Shown: positions 1 through 9,280 of the stretch, piece by piece
How positions within the stretch are numbered: the stretch's first letter is position 1
Layout of the letters: every line of letters begins with the position of its first letter
Origin: Rhizobium sp. 32-5/1
Lineage (GTDB): Bacteria > Pseudomonadota > Alphaproteobacteria > Rhizobiales > Rhizobiaceae
DNA: 64,000 bases
Assembly: GCF_029537235.1 (NCBI RefSeq)
Contig: NZ_CP120638.1
Location: 1,364,001 to 1,428,000, forward strand
Direction: 5' to 3'
Translations under genes and position numbers: made by a program
The notes under the pieces: model-generated
Databases searched by the model: none
Told to the model about the DNA's origin: nothing
Seen by the model: the letters and a program-made list of their open reading frames with translations, nothing else

Positions 1-752
1 GAGACCGAGATCGGCCGCGACCTTTTCCAGCACGGTTCTCGAGCGGAGGACTTCCAGCTGGCTATCGACAAGCGCCAGGATCGCTTCGGTCGCAAGGCTT
101 GCCTTTGAAAGATCGGAGTCCGTCAGGCGAATTTCGCGCGGATCCACATAGAGCTTGCTTTCCGCGATGTAGATGCTGGGCGTCGCCAGGGCCAGCATCA
201 CGCCGCCGACGGCGCCGAGAACGGTCGTTGCAAGAATAATGTGACGCAATTGCCATACGGAACCGACGATGATCCCCATATCGATCAGCGGCCGCTCTCT
301 ATCGGAGCCACCGCCATGGGGAGGCTCATTTGCCTGAATGTGCTCTTCCGCCTGAACGCGAGGCTGCGCTCGCGGCTCTTCCGCCGCCGGCTCAACGAAG
401 GCGCGCTGACGCGAGTCGTCCGCGGCGGGATCGCCGTTCAGCCAGCGGGTCAATCGATTGCCTGTGCTGGCTTTGCCGGCATGCCGTGCCGATTCAACCG
501 TTTCCGATCGAGAGGCGGCGCGGGATGTAGCCGGATCCAACTGGGGCCGGAAGTCCGATGCCCGGGCGCGCGCCGGGCGCATGCTGGCCGACTTTTCAGC
601 CTCGGCCGCCAGGCGATCGAGAAGCGATCCGCTCTGCGCTCTGGATGTGCCGCCAGACGCCTGCGAACCATGCGCAACGGTCCTCTCCCCGGCGCGAGGT
701 CGAGCAGAGAACGGCGGGGGACAGGCCGTTTTTTGTCTACCGGATCAAACAT
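1..752 (-). CDS. ExoP/GumC-like polysaccharide co-polymerase, N-terminal part (runs off left edge, frameshifted)
   Basis: Reading leftwards, the product has a charged, disordered N-terminal stretch, then one membrane helix (IILATTVLGAVGGVMLALA, encoded near 185-240). A periplasmic segment follows (YIAESKLYVDPRE, then SQLEVLRSRTVLEKVA). This is the layout of Wzz/GumC/ExoP proteins, which control chain length and export of exopolysaccharide across the inner membrane. The C-terminal part, which would show whether a BY-kinase domain is present, lies outside the window. The ATG at 752 has an AGGG ribosome site, but its frame breaks at the C run 687-690. One extra base there joins MFDPVDKK...LAPG to the main frame. 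Without the correction the first in-frame ATG is at 582. The gene is divergent from the flippase, as expected for one polysaccharide locus. Confidence 0.75.
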
Positions 753-940
753 GAAAGGCCCTGCTTGCGCTCCAACAGCGCGGAAGTTCTTCAAATGTGA
801 AGACAGGTTAAGTTTTTATGGAAAACAAATCGTTAATATCAGCCCAACAAGGCGCTTCATCGACCGCCCGCCGGACATTTTCAAACCGCTCATTAAACTT
901 TAGCAGCTAGAAAAATGGACAAGCAATTGGAAGCCACCGC

Positions 941-2208
941 GTGATCACCTTCGCCAGCACACTCTACGGACGGCATCGCGCCCTCATCCATGCCTATCTG
1001 TCGATGACCGGCGGTTCGGCGGGACGGCTTGTGCTGTCGCTTGTCTATTTCATCTGTGTCGCCAACGGCCTTTCGATCGCGGAATTCGGCCTGTTCGCCA
1101 CGGCTTCGGCAACGGGCATCATGATTTCCCGCACGCTCGCTTTCGGCTTCATGTCGCCGCTTTACCGCGTGGCAACCGTGAAGCCGCTGCTGGTCGGCAC
1201 TTACAGTCTGGGTTTTCTCGTCGGCGCCCTGCTCTCCTTGCCGCTGATCTGCGCACTTTCGCTCGCCGTCTATTATGCTGTTTTTGCTGGAGACATGGCG
1301 CTTTGGGTTTTCGCAGCCTTCATGGCCGCCGAAATACTATTCTGGCGCGGGCTAGAAGTCGTGGTCATCGTTCTGAACGGCCTTGGCCGTTTCGGCCGCG
1401 CGGCCATGCTCGTCGTGATCGGTACCGCCATACGCACCGTTGCTGCGCTTGTGTTTTCCCTGCCGCAGGTCGCGGCATCGCTGGCCACGTGGTCGCTGCT
1501 TTATCTGCTGGCCAATGCCGTGTGCCTAGCGATTGCCATGATCGTTTTCTTCCCGAGGTGCGGCTGCGCTGGCGACCTGAACTGTATCTTCGCCGCTGGG
1601 CGGATTCGGTCAGCGTTGCGGGTGCCGAGGTGCTGTTCTATGTGCAGTCAGAATTTGACAAGATTGCTGTACTGGCCATCGGTGGCCCGGAAGTCTCAGG
1701 GATCTACGCGATCATCATGCGGCTTGCCGATCTTACCGCCCTGCCCGTGCGTTCCTTCAATATGCTTCTCGTGCAAAAGATCATGCGCACGCCGGAGACC
1801 ATCGGATCCTGGAAGCTGCGCATCACTATCGAAGCGCTGATCGCAGCCGTCTCCTGCGCCGCCATCACCGCCATGGCAGTCTATCTGAGGATCATCCCGA
1901 ACGGGCTCGGAAACAATGTCGCGCAAGTAGCGCCTTGGCTGCTGGCGGTGCTTCTTGTTCCGCCCTTCCGCAATCTGGTCGAATATCACTCCGAACTTCT
2001 CTATGCGACCGGCCATACAATCCGAAGGATTTTCAATCTCATCATTGCCGGCATTCTGAAGGTGGCATTGCTGGCCGCCGTGATGAAGACCAGCACGGAC
2101 GTCACGCACTGGGCACCCCTGCTCAATGGCGTCTATCTAGCGCTCTATGCAGCATCTCTCCTCCTGACCTACAGCGCGTTGCGCAGGCAGATGGGACGCG
2201 TGATCTGA
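941..2208 (+). CDS. Wzx-like polysaccharide flippase / oligosaccharide transporter (frameshifted)
   Basis: Many hydrophobic helices run through two adjacent frames that form one protein of about 422 residues. Frame one covers 941 to about 1553 and frame two runs from there to 2208. The break sits at 1551-1556, where restoring one G gives FFPEVRLRW and a continuous product. The multi-helix layout without signature soluble domains, and the glycosyltransferase neighbours, suggest a lipid-linked repeat-unit flippase of the MATE/MOP class in the inner membrane. The start is GTG at 941, preceded by GGAAG at 929-933; an in-frame stop lies at 908. The 3' end converges on the next gene with only 4 bp between stops. 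The exact substrate cannot be told from sequence. Confidence 0.75.
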
Positions 2209-2212
2209 GGTC

Positions 2213-3091
2213 TCAGGCGGCTTTTTCCAGGAGGACGTTGCGGATATCGGATAGATCGTGACCGACGAAGGACTGCACGCCGATGCCGATCTGATGCGGC
2301 TCCATGTCGTTCATGAACTGGCGAAGGCCGCCAATATCACGCGGGTAGCTGTCATCAAACCAGAGCACATGACAAAGCCCGTTGGGTGAAGCCCGATGGC
2401 CAGCACCCATCAGCACTTCGTCGACAAAGCGACCATAGATCATACATTCGGAGAATTGCCGGGACCGAAGCATCGCACGGACCCAGTTGCGTCCGTGGAG
2501 CCTCTCGATGTGATCTAGCAAGGCCCGGCAGGTATCAGTGCGCCAGGCAATCAGCGTGCTGATGTAATCGTTGGCGGGAAGGCTATAGGGACCAATACCC
2601 AGCAACCGGTCGGAATGGGCGAGCCATTCCAGGTGGTTGGAACGCATAACGGCGCCGACGCCGCCATCCCGGCTATAAAGCGTCAGGCGGTCGCCTTGCC
2701 AGAGATCGACGACATCAAAATCACGCAGAAGCACGACATCTGAATCGATCGCGAACATGACGTGCTCTTGGATATGACGCGCCAGTGCAAGGCGGCGCAG
2801 CTGCTGCACGTGCCAGCCCCGCAAAGGCAGGCTATAGGGGTTGGCCCATATCCTGCGGCGACCGACCGACATTGGATCCGGCATCGACACCAGCCAGGAC
2901 GGCAAGAGATCTCGCTCATCGATAATGCGCCGCCGCGGACCTTCCAGTCTTCTGAACAGCGCGACATCGCACGAAGCCACCAGGATATAGTGGACCCAAT
3001 CGCCCTTTAGCCGCGCGTCGATGCTCTCGCACATCAGCCGGCAACGATCAAAATCGCTGACATAGGAAGCCGTTACGACTGCAGTGCGCAT
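2213..3091 (-). CDS. Glycosyltransferase-like protein (DUF6492-type)
   Basis: A protein of 292 residues without a signal peptide or membrane helix. It begins with a beta-strand pattern (RTAVVTASYVSDF) and carries FAIDSDVVLLRDFD near residue 115, a DxD motif typical of GT-A fold glycosyltransferases that bind a nucleotide-sugar through a metal ion. I recognise the overall pattern as that of the DUF6492 family, whose activity is not well characterised. It is the last gene of a three-gene operon with the GT4 and WecG-like enzymes, starting 11 bp after the WecG-like stop. It probably adds or modifies a sugar on the same polysaccharide. Function is inferred from motif and neighbours only. Confidence 0.65.
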   Translation of the reverse strand: MRTAVVTASYVSDFDRCRLMCESIDARLKGDWVHYILVASCDVALFRRLEGPRRRIIDERDLLPSWLVSMPDPMSVGRRRIWANPYSLPLRGWHVQQLRRLALARHIQEHVMFAIDSDVVLLRDFDVVDLWQGDRLTLYSRDGGVGAVMRSNHLEWLAHSDRLLGIGPYSLPANDYISTLIAWRTDTCRALLDHIERLHGRNWVRAMLRSRQFSECMIYGRFVDEVLMGAGHRASPNGLCHVLWFDDSYPRDIGGLRQFMNDMEPHQIGIGVQSFVGHDLSDIRNVLLEKAA

Positions 3092-3102
3092 CCATTCACC
3101 TG

Positions 3103-3909
3103 TCAGAAAGAACCGGCACGCCGCGTATCAGTGCGGGTCTTCTTCCCGCGCCCAAGGAGCTTGTGGCGCAGGATGTAATATACGAACAAAGGATTCCCGA
3201 TGATGTAACGGCGCCATAACCGTCCCGGCTCATGAACCAGCCGATGCAGCCACTCGAGCCGCAGACGACGAACGGTCGCCGATGCGCGCGGGACCTCCCC
3301 CATGAAATCAAAAAGGGCTCCGACGCTCATCACAAGACGCGCATGACCCGGGCCGACATAGCGATCAATCCATTTTTCCTGCTTCGGGCTGCCCATTGCG
3401 ACCAGCAGAATATCCGGTCTGGCCGCGCGGACACGCGCCATGATTTCATCCGACTCGGCCATATCGAAATATCCGTCAACAATCGGGATGAACTCGTGCC
3501 AGGGCGCATGCTTGCGGAAATTCTCGACTGCCTTGGCCAACACGGACGGCGATGCCCCAATCAGTGCGATGCGCTTCGGTTTGGTCATGTACGTCATCAG
3601 CGCCGGTACAAAATCCGTGCCGTTCAGATTGGCTGGAAACATGCGACCATGGAAGAGCCGGGATGCAAGATCGACGCCATGCCCGTCCGGCAGCACCACA
3701 TGTCGGCCAAGGATCGCACGGTATTCCGGGTCCGTCATCATGAGATTGGCGTTGTTGGCGTTGAGAAAGGAAATGACAGTCTGGCCGATCGGCATCGAGG
3801 CGAGCTCGTCGGTGAATGCCAAAGCATCCGCCCAACCGAAATCACATACGGGAAGATCGAGTATCGGTCTCTGGGATGCCACGATTGAGGTAGCAGAAAA
3901 CAGGTTCAC
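3103..3909 (-). CDS. WecG/TagA/CpsF family glycosyltransferase
   Basis: The 268-residue product has the family hallmarks in order: FLNANNANLMMTDPEYRAIL near residue 50, PDGHGVDLASRL near 75, LIGASPSVLAKA near 120 and MGSPKQEKWIDRY near 175. Family members transfer a sugar from a nucleotide donor to a lipid-linked acceptor on the cytoplasmic face of the membrane (WecG adds ManNAcA, TagA adds ManNAc). The C-terminal basic and aromatic segment (WLHRLVHEPGRLWRRYI) fits membrane association. The start codon overlaps the stop of the upstream GT4 gene in an ATGA junction, so the two are translationally coupled. The sugar added here cannot be named. Confidence 0.88.
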   Translation of the reverse strand: MNLFSATSIVASQRPILDLPVCDFGWADALAFTDELASMPIGQTVISFLNANNANLMMTDPEYRAILGRHVVLPDGHGVDLASRLFHGRMFPANLNGTDFVPALMTYMTKPKRIALIGASPSVLAKAVENFRKHAPWHEFIPIVDGYFDMAESDEIMARVRAARPDILLVAMGSPKQEKWIDRYVGPGHARLVMSVGALFDFMGEVPRASATVRRLRLEWLHRLVHEPGRLWRRYIIGNPLFVYYILRHKLLGRGKKTRTDTRRAGSF

Positions 3910-5180
3910 CGGGATATCCCTCCCTCATGCATGGAAAATTTGACGGGGCTGACAGAGCCGGTTCTCTGTCGTCCAACAGAAAGACGGATCGGATCGGCGA
4001 TGGCCAGCGGCTCCTCACTTTCGAAGTTCTTCAACCCTTGTCGCATCGTCGCAAGCAGAGCGGACTTCTGGGCCGCATGAAAGGCAGAACCGGAAATGCG
4101 TCCCGGATTACCCGCCTTCACAGAGGCCACGCGCTCGATCAGACGCTGCGCAAAGATCGCCGGATCGTCGGCGACGGCACAATTTTCGGGCAGCGTATCG
4201 ATGCCGCGCAGCGACGCGCGCGTTGCGACAGAGGGCATACCCAACTCGAATGTTTCGATGGTTTTCAGCTGCACCCCGCTGCCGCCGCGGGCGACCAGGG
4301 GCACAACCGCACTCGCACGGACGAAGTCGTGTGCATCGGCGACACGGCCGACAAAACGCACACCCGGATGGGAAAGGGTCGGTGAGTCCTTCAGATGACC
4401 TGCAATGGCAATCGTCATGTCCGGAGGCAAAAGCGGAGCCACCTCGGCCAGGAACCAATCGAGCCCGATACGGTTTGCTTTCCAGCTCCAGGTGCCGATC
4501 AGGCCAAGGTCATGCTGTATCGGAGCCGGTGCAGCGGCCGCAGGGCAAGCCCATTGCGTCACCAGCGGCAGGACCGATGAGCGCTGAGAGACCAGCTTTC
4601 CAGATCCGAAGCGATCGGCTTCACTGAACGTCCAGACGCACCCCGCACCCTGCGTCAAGCGTCGCTCAGATTTGCCGAGATGAAATGCCTCGCGCTCGAA
4701 CAGGAAGCGTTCGATCAAGCCGCTGGCGGCGGCGGCGTTTTCCAGCGCAGAAGCTGCCTCCACATTGTGGGCGATATAGACCGAAGGATAACGCTGCAGA
4801 ACATCGATATAGGCCGCCGGCAGCTGAACGGAATTGAGAACAAGCCCGTCGAATGGCTGCAGGGCGCGGAGAAGCGCTTCGATCCGCGCCTCGCCCGCTT
4901 TCAGCATTTTGGCCGATGATAGCGTGGTATGGTTGAGAATAGCGGTCGCCAGCCAGCGCAGCTTGGTCGCCGGCCCCACCTTGGCATTGGTGACCTCAAG
5001 CTCGCCGAGTAGATGCGTGTCCGAACCCGATACCGGCGCCTGCCCCGGCTGCAGATAGCCGATAACGCTCACGCGGTGCCCGAGCGCGCGGAGCGCGTCG
5101 AAAACGACGCGGTTGGCTATGTCGAAACCCGTGGATGGATTTTCGACTGGGACCAGCGATGAGACGAGGACGAGATTCAT
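3906..5180 (-). CDS. GT4-type glycosyltransferase
   Basis: A 424-residue GT-B type glycosyltransferase. The N-terminal Rossmann-like half (NLVLVSSLVPVENPSTGFDI) has the sugar-acceptor loop pattern of group 1 enzymes. The C-terminal half has LIGTWSWKANRIGLDWFL, a VRFVGRV segment and an acidic donor-binding region, GVQLKTIETFELGMP, where the E-x7-E pattern of GT4 enzymes is expected. The ATG at 5180 was chosen over an upstream in-frame start at 5225 because conserved sequence begins there and AAGG lies upstream. First gene of the operon that continues into the WecG-like and DUF6492-type genes, divergent from the GT2 gene across about 160 bp. Confidence 0.85.
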   Translation of the reverse strand: MNLVLVSSLVPVENPSTGFDIANRVVFDALRALGHRVSVIGYLQPGQAPVSGSDTHLLGELEVTNAKVGPATKLRWLATAILNHTTLSSAKMLKAGEARIEALLRALQPFDGLVLNSVQLPAAYIDVLQRYPSVYIAHNVEAASALENAAAASGLIERFLFEREAFHLGKSERRLTQGAGCVWTFSEADRFGSGKLVSQRSSVLPLVTQWACPAAAAPAPIQHDLGLIGTWSWKANRIGLDWFLAEVAPLLPPDMTIAIAGHLKDSPTLSHPGVRFVGRVADAHDFVRASAVVPLVARGGSGVQLKTIETFELGMPSVATRASLRGIDTLPENCAVADDPAIFAQRLIERVASVKAGNPGRISGSAFHAAQKSALLATMRQGLKNFESEEPLAIADPIRLSVGRQRTGSVSPVKFSMHEGGISR

Positions 5181-5341
5181 GTTGCCAGCGGACCTTGAAA
5201 CGACTGATCCGAACCATAGCAACACGATATGAAATCACGTTTAAGCTATTCATTCAAAAGCAAATTTAGAAATTCAACATCTGTTTAGGAAGATTTGCTT
5301 TAGTGCTTGTCAGCAAATCGTCTCCGACAGGTTTTTTGATC

Positions 5342-6331
5342 ATGACAGTGCCCGGCCAAGATGTGAGCGTCTTCCACCAGATCGCAGCGGACGCCCCCGA
5401 CAGCATCGAATATGTTGTGACTTTGCCTACGTTCCGACGGCCGGAACATCTGATCGATACTCTGAAAACCATTGTTTCACAAAGACCTGACGCCCCCTTT
5501 GCAGTCGTGGTGATGGAGAACGACGCCGAGGGAATGGCCGGCGCCAACGCAGCAAAACAGTTCCTGTCGGAGCACCGTGCGAATGCCCTGGTCATCGTCG
5601 CGCACCAGCGTGGAAACTGCCACGCTTACAATGCCGGTTGGGCCATGGCTTTATCGACCTATCCCAATCTGCGCGGCATCGCCGTCATTGACGACGACGA
5701 AATCGCCTCGCCTGAATGGCTAAACAGTCTCATTTCGGTACAGAAGCAGACAGGAACTGCCATTGTCGGCGGCCCGCAATTGCCTGTCTTGGAAGACCGC
5801 ACGCCCAACATCATCAAGAAACACCCGGTTTTCACGCCCCATTATGACACAACCGGCCCCGTTCCGATTCTGTACTCCTCCGGCAACGTGCTGATCACCC
5901 GAGACGTACTGCGATCAATGCCGCAACCGTTTCTTGACCCGTCATTCAATTTCATCGGTGGTGGAGACAGCGATTTCTATCGCCGCTGCCGCGAACGAAA
6001 TTTTTCCTTTGCTTGGGCAACGGAAGCATGGGTGGCGGAATCCATCCCGGCAAGACGCACGGAATCATCGTGGATCCGCGCAAGAAGCCTGCGAAACGGA
6101 GCGATTTCGGCGCTACTCGAGCATCGCGCCAATCCGGGACTGGCCGGGCGACTGAAGACACTTGCCAAATCGCTGGCGCTTCTGGCCATTTCTCCCTGGC
6201 GCGGCGCGAGCCTTTGGAGACGGACAGGTCTGCCGAGTGCCGGGCTTTACCACTTCTACGTGGCGATCGGTCGTTTGATGATGGAGGTCGGGATCGTCAA
6301 CGAGCAATATAGAAATCCGGAAAAGAATTAG
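5342..6331 (+). CDS. GT2 family glycosyltransferase
   Basis: The product starts its catalytic domain with EYVVTLPTFRRPEHLIDTL, the classic GT2 nucleotide-binding strand, and carries IAVIDDDEIASPEWL near residue 115, the metal-binding acidic cluster. GGGDSDFYRRCRERN in the second half matches the acceptor-site region of ExoM/SpsA-like enzymes. There is no strong membrane helix except a hydrophobic stretch near the C-terminus. It probably adds a sugar during assembly of the polysaccharide made by this locus. ATG 5342 was chosen; an in-frame GTG at 5303 with AGGAAG upstream is a credible alternative adding 13 residues. The stop is followed by a hairpin shared with the convergent flagellar operon. 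Confidence 0.85.
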   Translation: MTVPGQDVSVFHQIAADAPDSIEYVVTLPTFRRPEHLIDTLKTIVSQRPDAPFAVVVMENDAEGMAGANAAKQFLSEHRANALVIVAHQRGNCHAYNAGWAMALSTYPNLRGIAVIDDDEIASPEWLNSLISVQKQTGTAIVGGPQLPVLEDRTPNIIKKHPVFTPHYDTTGPVPILYSSGNVLITRDVLRSMPQPFLDPSFNFIGGGDSDFYRRCRERNFSFAWATEAWVAESIPARRTESSWIRARSLRNGAISALLEHRANPGLAGRLKTLAKSLALLAISPWRGASLWRRTGLPSAGLYHFYVAIGRLMMEVGIVNEQYRNPEKN

Positions 6332-6355
6332 GGCGAGCCGTCGGCCGATCGCCCC
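6331..6355. terminator. Hairpin between convergent GT2 gene and flagellar operon
   Basis: GGGCGA (6331-6336) pairs with TCGCCC (6349-6354), with an inner GCC/GGC pairing. It begins at the GT2 stop codon and lies 30 bp beyond the end of the fliR-side operon, so it could stop transcription from both sides. There is no U-run, so termination strength is uncertain. Confidence 0.4.
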
Positions 6356-6386
6356 ATCTCTCAAACACAGGGGATCCCAGGCAGGA

Positions 6387-6953
6387 TCAGTGGGCGGCGG
6401 CTTCGGTCGAAGGTTTGCCAGGAACGACGTCATGCGCGGCATTGCCGTCCTTGTCCTTGATCGTCACCGGCTTCTCGCGCGGCTGGTTTTGGCTGTCGGC
6501 AATACGCGCGACATCGCCCTTCGACAGGTATTCCAACTGCTCGACCAGTACCTCGGTGATAACCTCATCGCGAATTTTGGCGTTGAGCCCGTCCTTCACC
6601 GCCGTCTTGAAATGCGTGAGGTCGAATTTGCTGGTATCGGCGACATTGATCAGTTGATCGCCGACAAGGATGTCAAAAAGCTGATCGGTGACCATTTCCT
6701 TCAGTGGAATCGGTAAATTCTTGATCTTGTCCTTCTTCACCGAAAACGACAGTTTCGTCAGGAAATAACCCTGCACGGAACCGTTGGTGATGACCGGCAC
6801 GGTGACCATCTCGCCGGTTACGTATTCTTCCGAGGCGCGACGTTCCGCCTCGGCGTCGGTGACGACTGGGGCCGAGGCATATTTGATCGACGCATAGACG
6901 GAGCCCAGCGAGACTGCGCAGACCCAGACACCGGTGAAGACGAGTTTCAGCAT
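6387..6953 (-). CDS. FliL-like single-pass membrane protein at the end of the fliR operon
   Basis: The 188-residue product has an N-terminal membrane helix (LVFTGVWVCAVSLGSVYAS) and an exported domain. In that domain YFLTKLSFSVKK, IPLKEMVTDQLFDIL and DLTHFKTAVKDGLNAKI follow the FliL pattern: a short strand, a helix near 'P..r..ii..l', then 'l...i...iN..l'. The tail (about 155-188) is charged and disordered. FliL family proteins sit at the inner membrane around the stator and modulate torque. A separate canonical fliL is present at 29538-30047, so this would be a second, diverged copy. The start overlaps the stop of the preceding FlgN-like gene (TGATG). No experimental role is known to me; the assignment rests on pattern only. 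Confidence 0.6.
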   Translation of the reverse strand: MLKLVFTGVWVCAVSLGSVYASIKYASAPVVTDAEAERRASEEYVTGEMVTVPVITNGSVQGYFLTKLSFSVKKDKIKNLPIPLKEMVTDQLFDILVGDQLINVADTSKFDLTHFKTAVKDGLNAKIRDEVITEVLVEQLEYLSKGDVARIADSQNQPREKPVTIKDKDGNAAHDVVPGKPSTEAAAH

Positions 6954-7321
6954 CAGAAATCGCTGTAACGGAACTGTTGCTCGGAATAGATGCCGTCCGC
7001 ATCCGCATCCTGGACGGCAGTCTTGAGAATATCGACGACGGAACGGATAGCCTCCATATGGGCTTCCACCTTCTGGGAATTCGCAACCAGCTTCGTCTGG
7101 ATGTGTTTGGTCTGCGATACGAAGGCGGGTGAGAGGTCCATGACCGGCGCATTGCGGCGCAACATCGTCAATTCATAAAGGCAGCGGCTCTTGCGGGCAT
7201 TCGACGCCTTCAGATCGAAGCTCGTATCGACGCCGATCCGGCTGTTTTCGTTGTCGATAATCATCTCCAGACGACCCAGCACGTTCTGGATACGCACGTC
7301 ACCTGTTGCTGCAACTTCCAT
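6953..7321 (-). CDS. Putative FlgN-like export chaperone
   Basis: A small, all-helical soluble protein of 122 residues. Its spacing of residues (RIQNVLGRLEMIIDNENSRIGVD, then NARKSRCLYELTML) resembles FlgN: leucines early, an E-x-aliphatic helix, then K-x3-L-x2-L. FlgN binds the C-termini of FlgK and FlgL and delivers them to the export gate. The position, in the same operon as flgK, flgL, flhA and fliR, fits. It follows the FlgJ-like gene by 94 bp and overlaps the next start. Sequence similarity is at the level of pattern, so another export cofactor is possible. Confidence 0.5.
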   Translation of the reverse strand: MEVAATGDVRIQNVLGRLEMIIDNENSRIGVDTSFDLKASNARKSRCLYELTMLRRNAPVMDLSPAFVSQTKHIQTKLVANSQKVEAHMEAIRSVVDILKTAVQDADADGIYSEQQFRYSDF

Positions 7322-7415
7322 TCTTTCGCTCCGGTTAGCGCCTGTCGCGATCGATCGGAGACCCGACCGGAACGTCTATGCGCGGATTCAAACTGTCGAG
7401 CGTGCGAGGCGCACG

Positions 7416-7988
7416 TCAGGCCTTTTCTTTATCTCTGGTCTCGTCGGTCCCCATGAAATCGGCGACGGCCTTGCGCTGATATTCCTGGACCATGCTGGAG
7501 GCGACGTTCAGGTCGTTGCCGTCGAGCGAGGCTTTGACGCGGTCCGCATCCGTGCCTTGGACGAGGCGGTCGCTCACCATGCTTGAAGCAATACCGATAC
7601 CGTCACCCTTGGCCATGACATTGCCGATCTGCTCGGCCATCATGCTCTTCCAGATATCGCCGGCCGTTCCTTTGCCGTAGACTTCCTCGCTCTCGGCCGG
7701 CAGCATCGACTTCACGAAATTCTGCAGCACCATGGCCTCGAACTTGCGGTAGGTTTCCGGAATCTTCTTCTGCTCGACGCGATTGCTGATATCGCCGAGG
7801 CTGTTCGTGGGGGCATTTTGATTGAGGACCGAGACCGCACTGGCAAAGCCCGCGCCATTTTCAGCGAGGCTCGTCGCCTGGAAAGCGGCACGATTGGCCT
7901 TCAGCCGCGACTGGGCTTCCTGCACCTCTGTCGGGTCCGCAGCGCGAACGACATCCAGAACGAGATCACTGGGAGGCGAGATGGCCAT
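7416..7988 (-). CDS. flgJ: FlgJ-like rod-binding protein (no muramidase domain)
   Basis: 190 residues. The segment from about 75 to 130 (ETYRKFEAMVLQNFVKSMLP, then the IWKSMMAEQIGNVMAKGDGIGIA region) matches the rod-binding domain of FlgJ, including the F-E-x2-hydrophobic opening and the G-x-GIA ending. This domain caps and helps assemble the periplasmic rod. E. coli FlgJ carries a second, peptidoglycan-hydrolysing domain, which is absent here. A separate lytic transglycosylase at 17780-18346 probably fills that role. It lies between the FliJ-like and FlgN-like genes in one operon. Confidence 0.85.
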   Translation of the reverse strand: MAISPPSDLVLDVVRAADPTEVQEAQSRLKANRAAFQATSLAENGAGFASAVSVLNQNAPTNSLGDISNRVEQKKIPETYRKFEAMVLQNFVKSMLPAESEEVYGKGTAGDIWKSMMAEQIGNVMAKGDGIGIASSMVSDRLVQGTDADRVKASLDGNDLNVASSMVQEYQRKAVADFMGTDETRDKEKA

Positions 7989-8108
7989 GTTTTTGTCCCC
8001 TTTGCCACGCGTGTTTCAAGCACGCGACGGACCGCGGTGAAACAGTTGCGATTTCAGCATATTAAACCCGATCGACCGCGCTTTTGGCAGGGCCGGCTTC
8101 AGGGTGAA

Positions 8109-8525
8109 CTATGACCTGCCAAGCTTACCGGAAGCTGGCGAAGCACCAAGCACGTGCTGATCGACAAGATCGTAGACCGCGTCATCGGCCGCTGCCCTGT
8201 CTTCGAGATCGCGGGCGTCCCGCATATTGTCCTCGAGCCTGTCGCCCTTGGCGCGCTCCTTAAGAACGCGGTTTTCGTGGACCTGCTGAATGCCGAGCAG
8301 CATCTGGTCCTTCTGCGCAAGGCGGCCGAGTTGCGACGCATAATGCCCCGAGAACATGGCATGCAGCGGATTTGCCGATCCCATAGCATCGGCAACGACA
8401 TCAATCGTATCGGCAAGTTCACGGCGCTGGCGTGAGGTCTCGGCAAGCTCGCTCTCCGCCATCTGTTCGAGATGGCGCTGAACGGCGACCAGTCGCTTCA
8501 GCTTTTCCGAACGCGTCTTCGTCAT
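8109..8525 (-). CDS. fliJ: FliJ-like export apparatus protein
   Basis: 138 residues, almost entirely charged coiled-coil: KLKRLVAVQRHLEQMAESEL, then LAETSRQRRELADT and KDQMLLGIQQVHENRVLKE. FliJ is a two-helix coiled coil that inserts into the FliI ATPase ring, like the gamma subunit of F1, and couples it to FlhA. Length and helix pattern fit FliJ, and the gene is 3 bp downstream of fliR. Coiled-coil similarity alone is weak evidence, but operon position and size make this the best assignment. Confidence 0.7.
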   Translation of the reverse strand: MTKTRSEKLKRLVAVQRHLEQMAESELAETSRQRRELADTIDVVADAMGSANPLHAMFSGHYASQLGRLAQKDQMLLGIQQVHENRVLKERAKGDRLEDNMRDARDLEDRAAADDAVYDLVDQHVLGASPASGKLGRS

Positions 8526-8528
8526 CGC

Positions 8529-9280
8529 TCAACTCCCCTGCATAACCACGCCAAAACCCGCAGCAAAGAGTTTCAGCATCGCGGATATGGCGAGATAGAC
8601 CAGAAACATGCCACCCAGGATGAGATAGGGCGCTGAAATAAAGTAGATCGGAATCTGTGGTGCGAGCTTGTTGACCATGCCGATCGCAACGTTGAACAGC
8701 AGCCCGTAGATGATGAAGGGGCTGGCAAGGCGCAGCATGATATAGAAGGTCTGCTCAATCGAATTGGTAAGCGTGATCAAGACGCCTTGCGGATCAAAGC
8801 CAATGCCAAGCGGCATAACACGATAGGATTCCACGACGCTTTCCAGGATGACATGATGGAAATCGAGCATGAACAGCACCATCAGTCCCGCAAAGCTGAT
8901 CATATTGGTCATCTGGTTTTCGGCCGTGTCTTCTAGAACGTCCGCCGCCGGCGGCGCATTGAAGCCGATCATCATGGTGATGACCGTACCGGCAAATTGA
9001 AGACCGAGTGCATAGTAGCGCGCAATCAGGCCGATGACGGTACCCACAACCGTTTCCGTCGCGATGATGTAAATATAGGTATGACCTTTGCCGTTGATCT
9101 GGGGATAGATATCGCCCCACATGACTGGCAGGATCGCCATAGATATGGCCAGCGCCAAAAAGAGACGAAGCTGAACCGGGACGCGGGCCGTGGAAAATCC
9201 GGGCATGACCATGATGCAGCCGCCGATCCGGCAAAAAGCCGCAAAAGGGCCAGCACCGTCCCTTCCGGATCGGTGATCAT
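8529..9280 (-). CDS. fliR: Flagellar export gate protein FliR (frameshifted)
   Basis: FliR is one of the core membrane proteins of the flagellar type III export gate, with FliP and FliQ. The body from about residue 22 onward ([20 protein letters not shown], then GFNAPP near 95 and [21 protein letters not shown] near 180) is typical. The true start is ATG 9280, overlapping the flhA stop in ATGA, giving [13 protein letters not shown]. The frame breaks at the A run 9243-9246. One more base there gives [16 protein letters not shown], the usual rhizobial N-terminus, and a product of 250 residues. An uncorrected reading would begin falsely at 9212. Confidence 0.92.

Noticed and set aside
241-903. 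Plus-strand open frame of 220 codons at the left edge
   Set aside because: Antisense to the ExoP-like gene, whose membrane and periplasmic motifs are clear on the minus strand.
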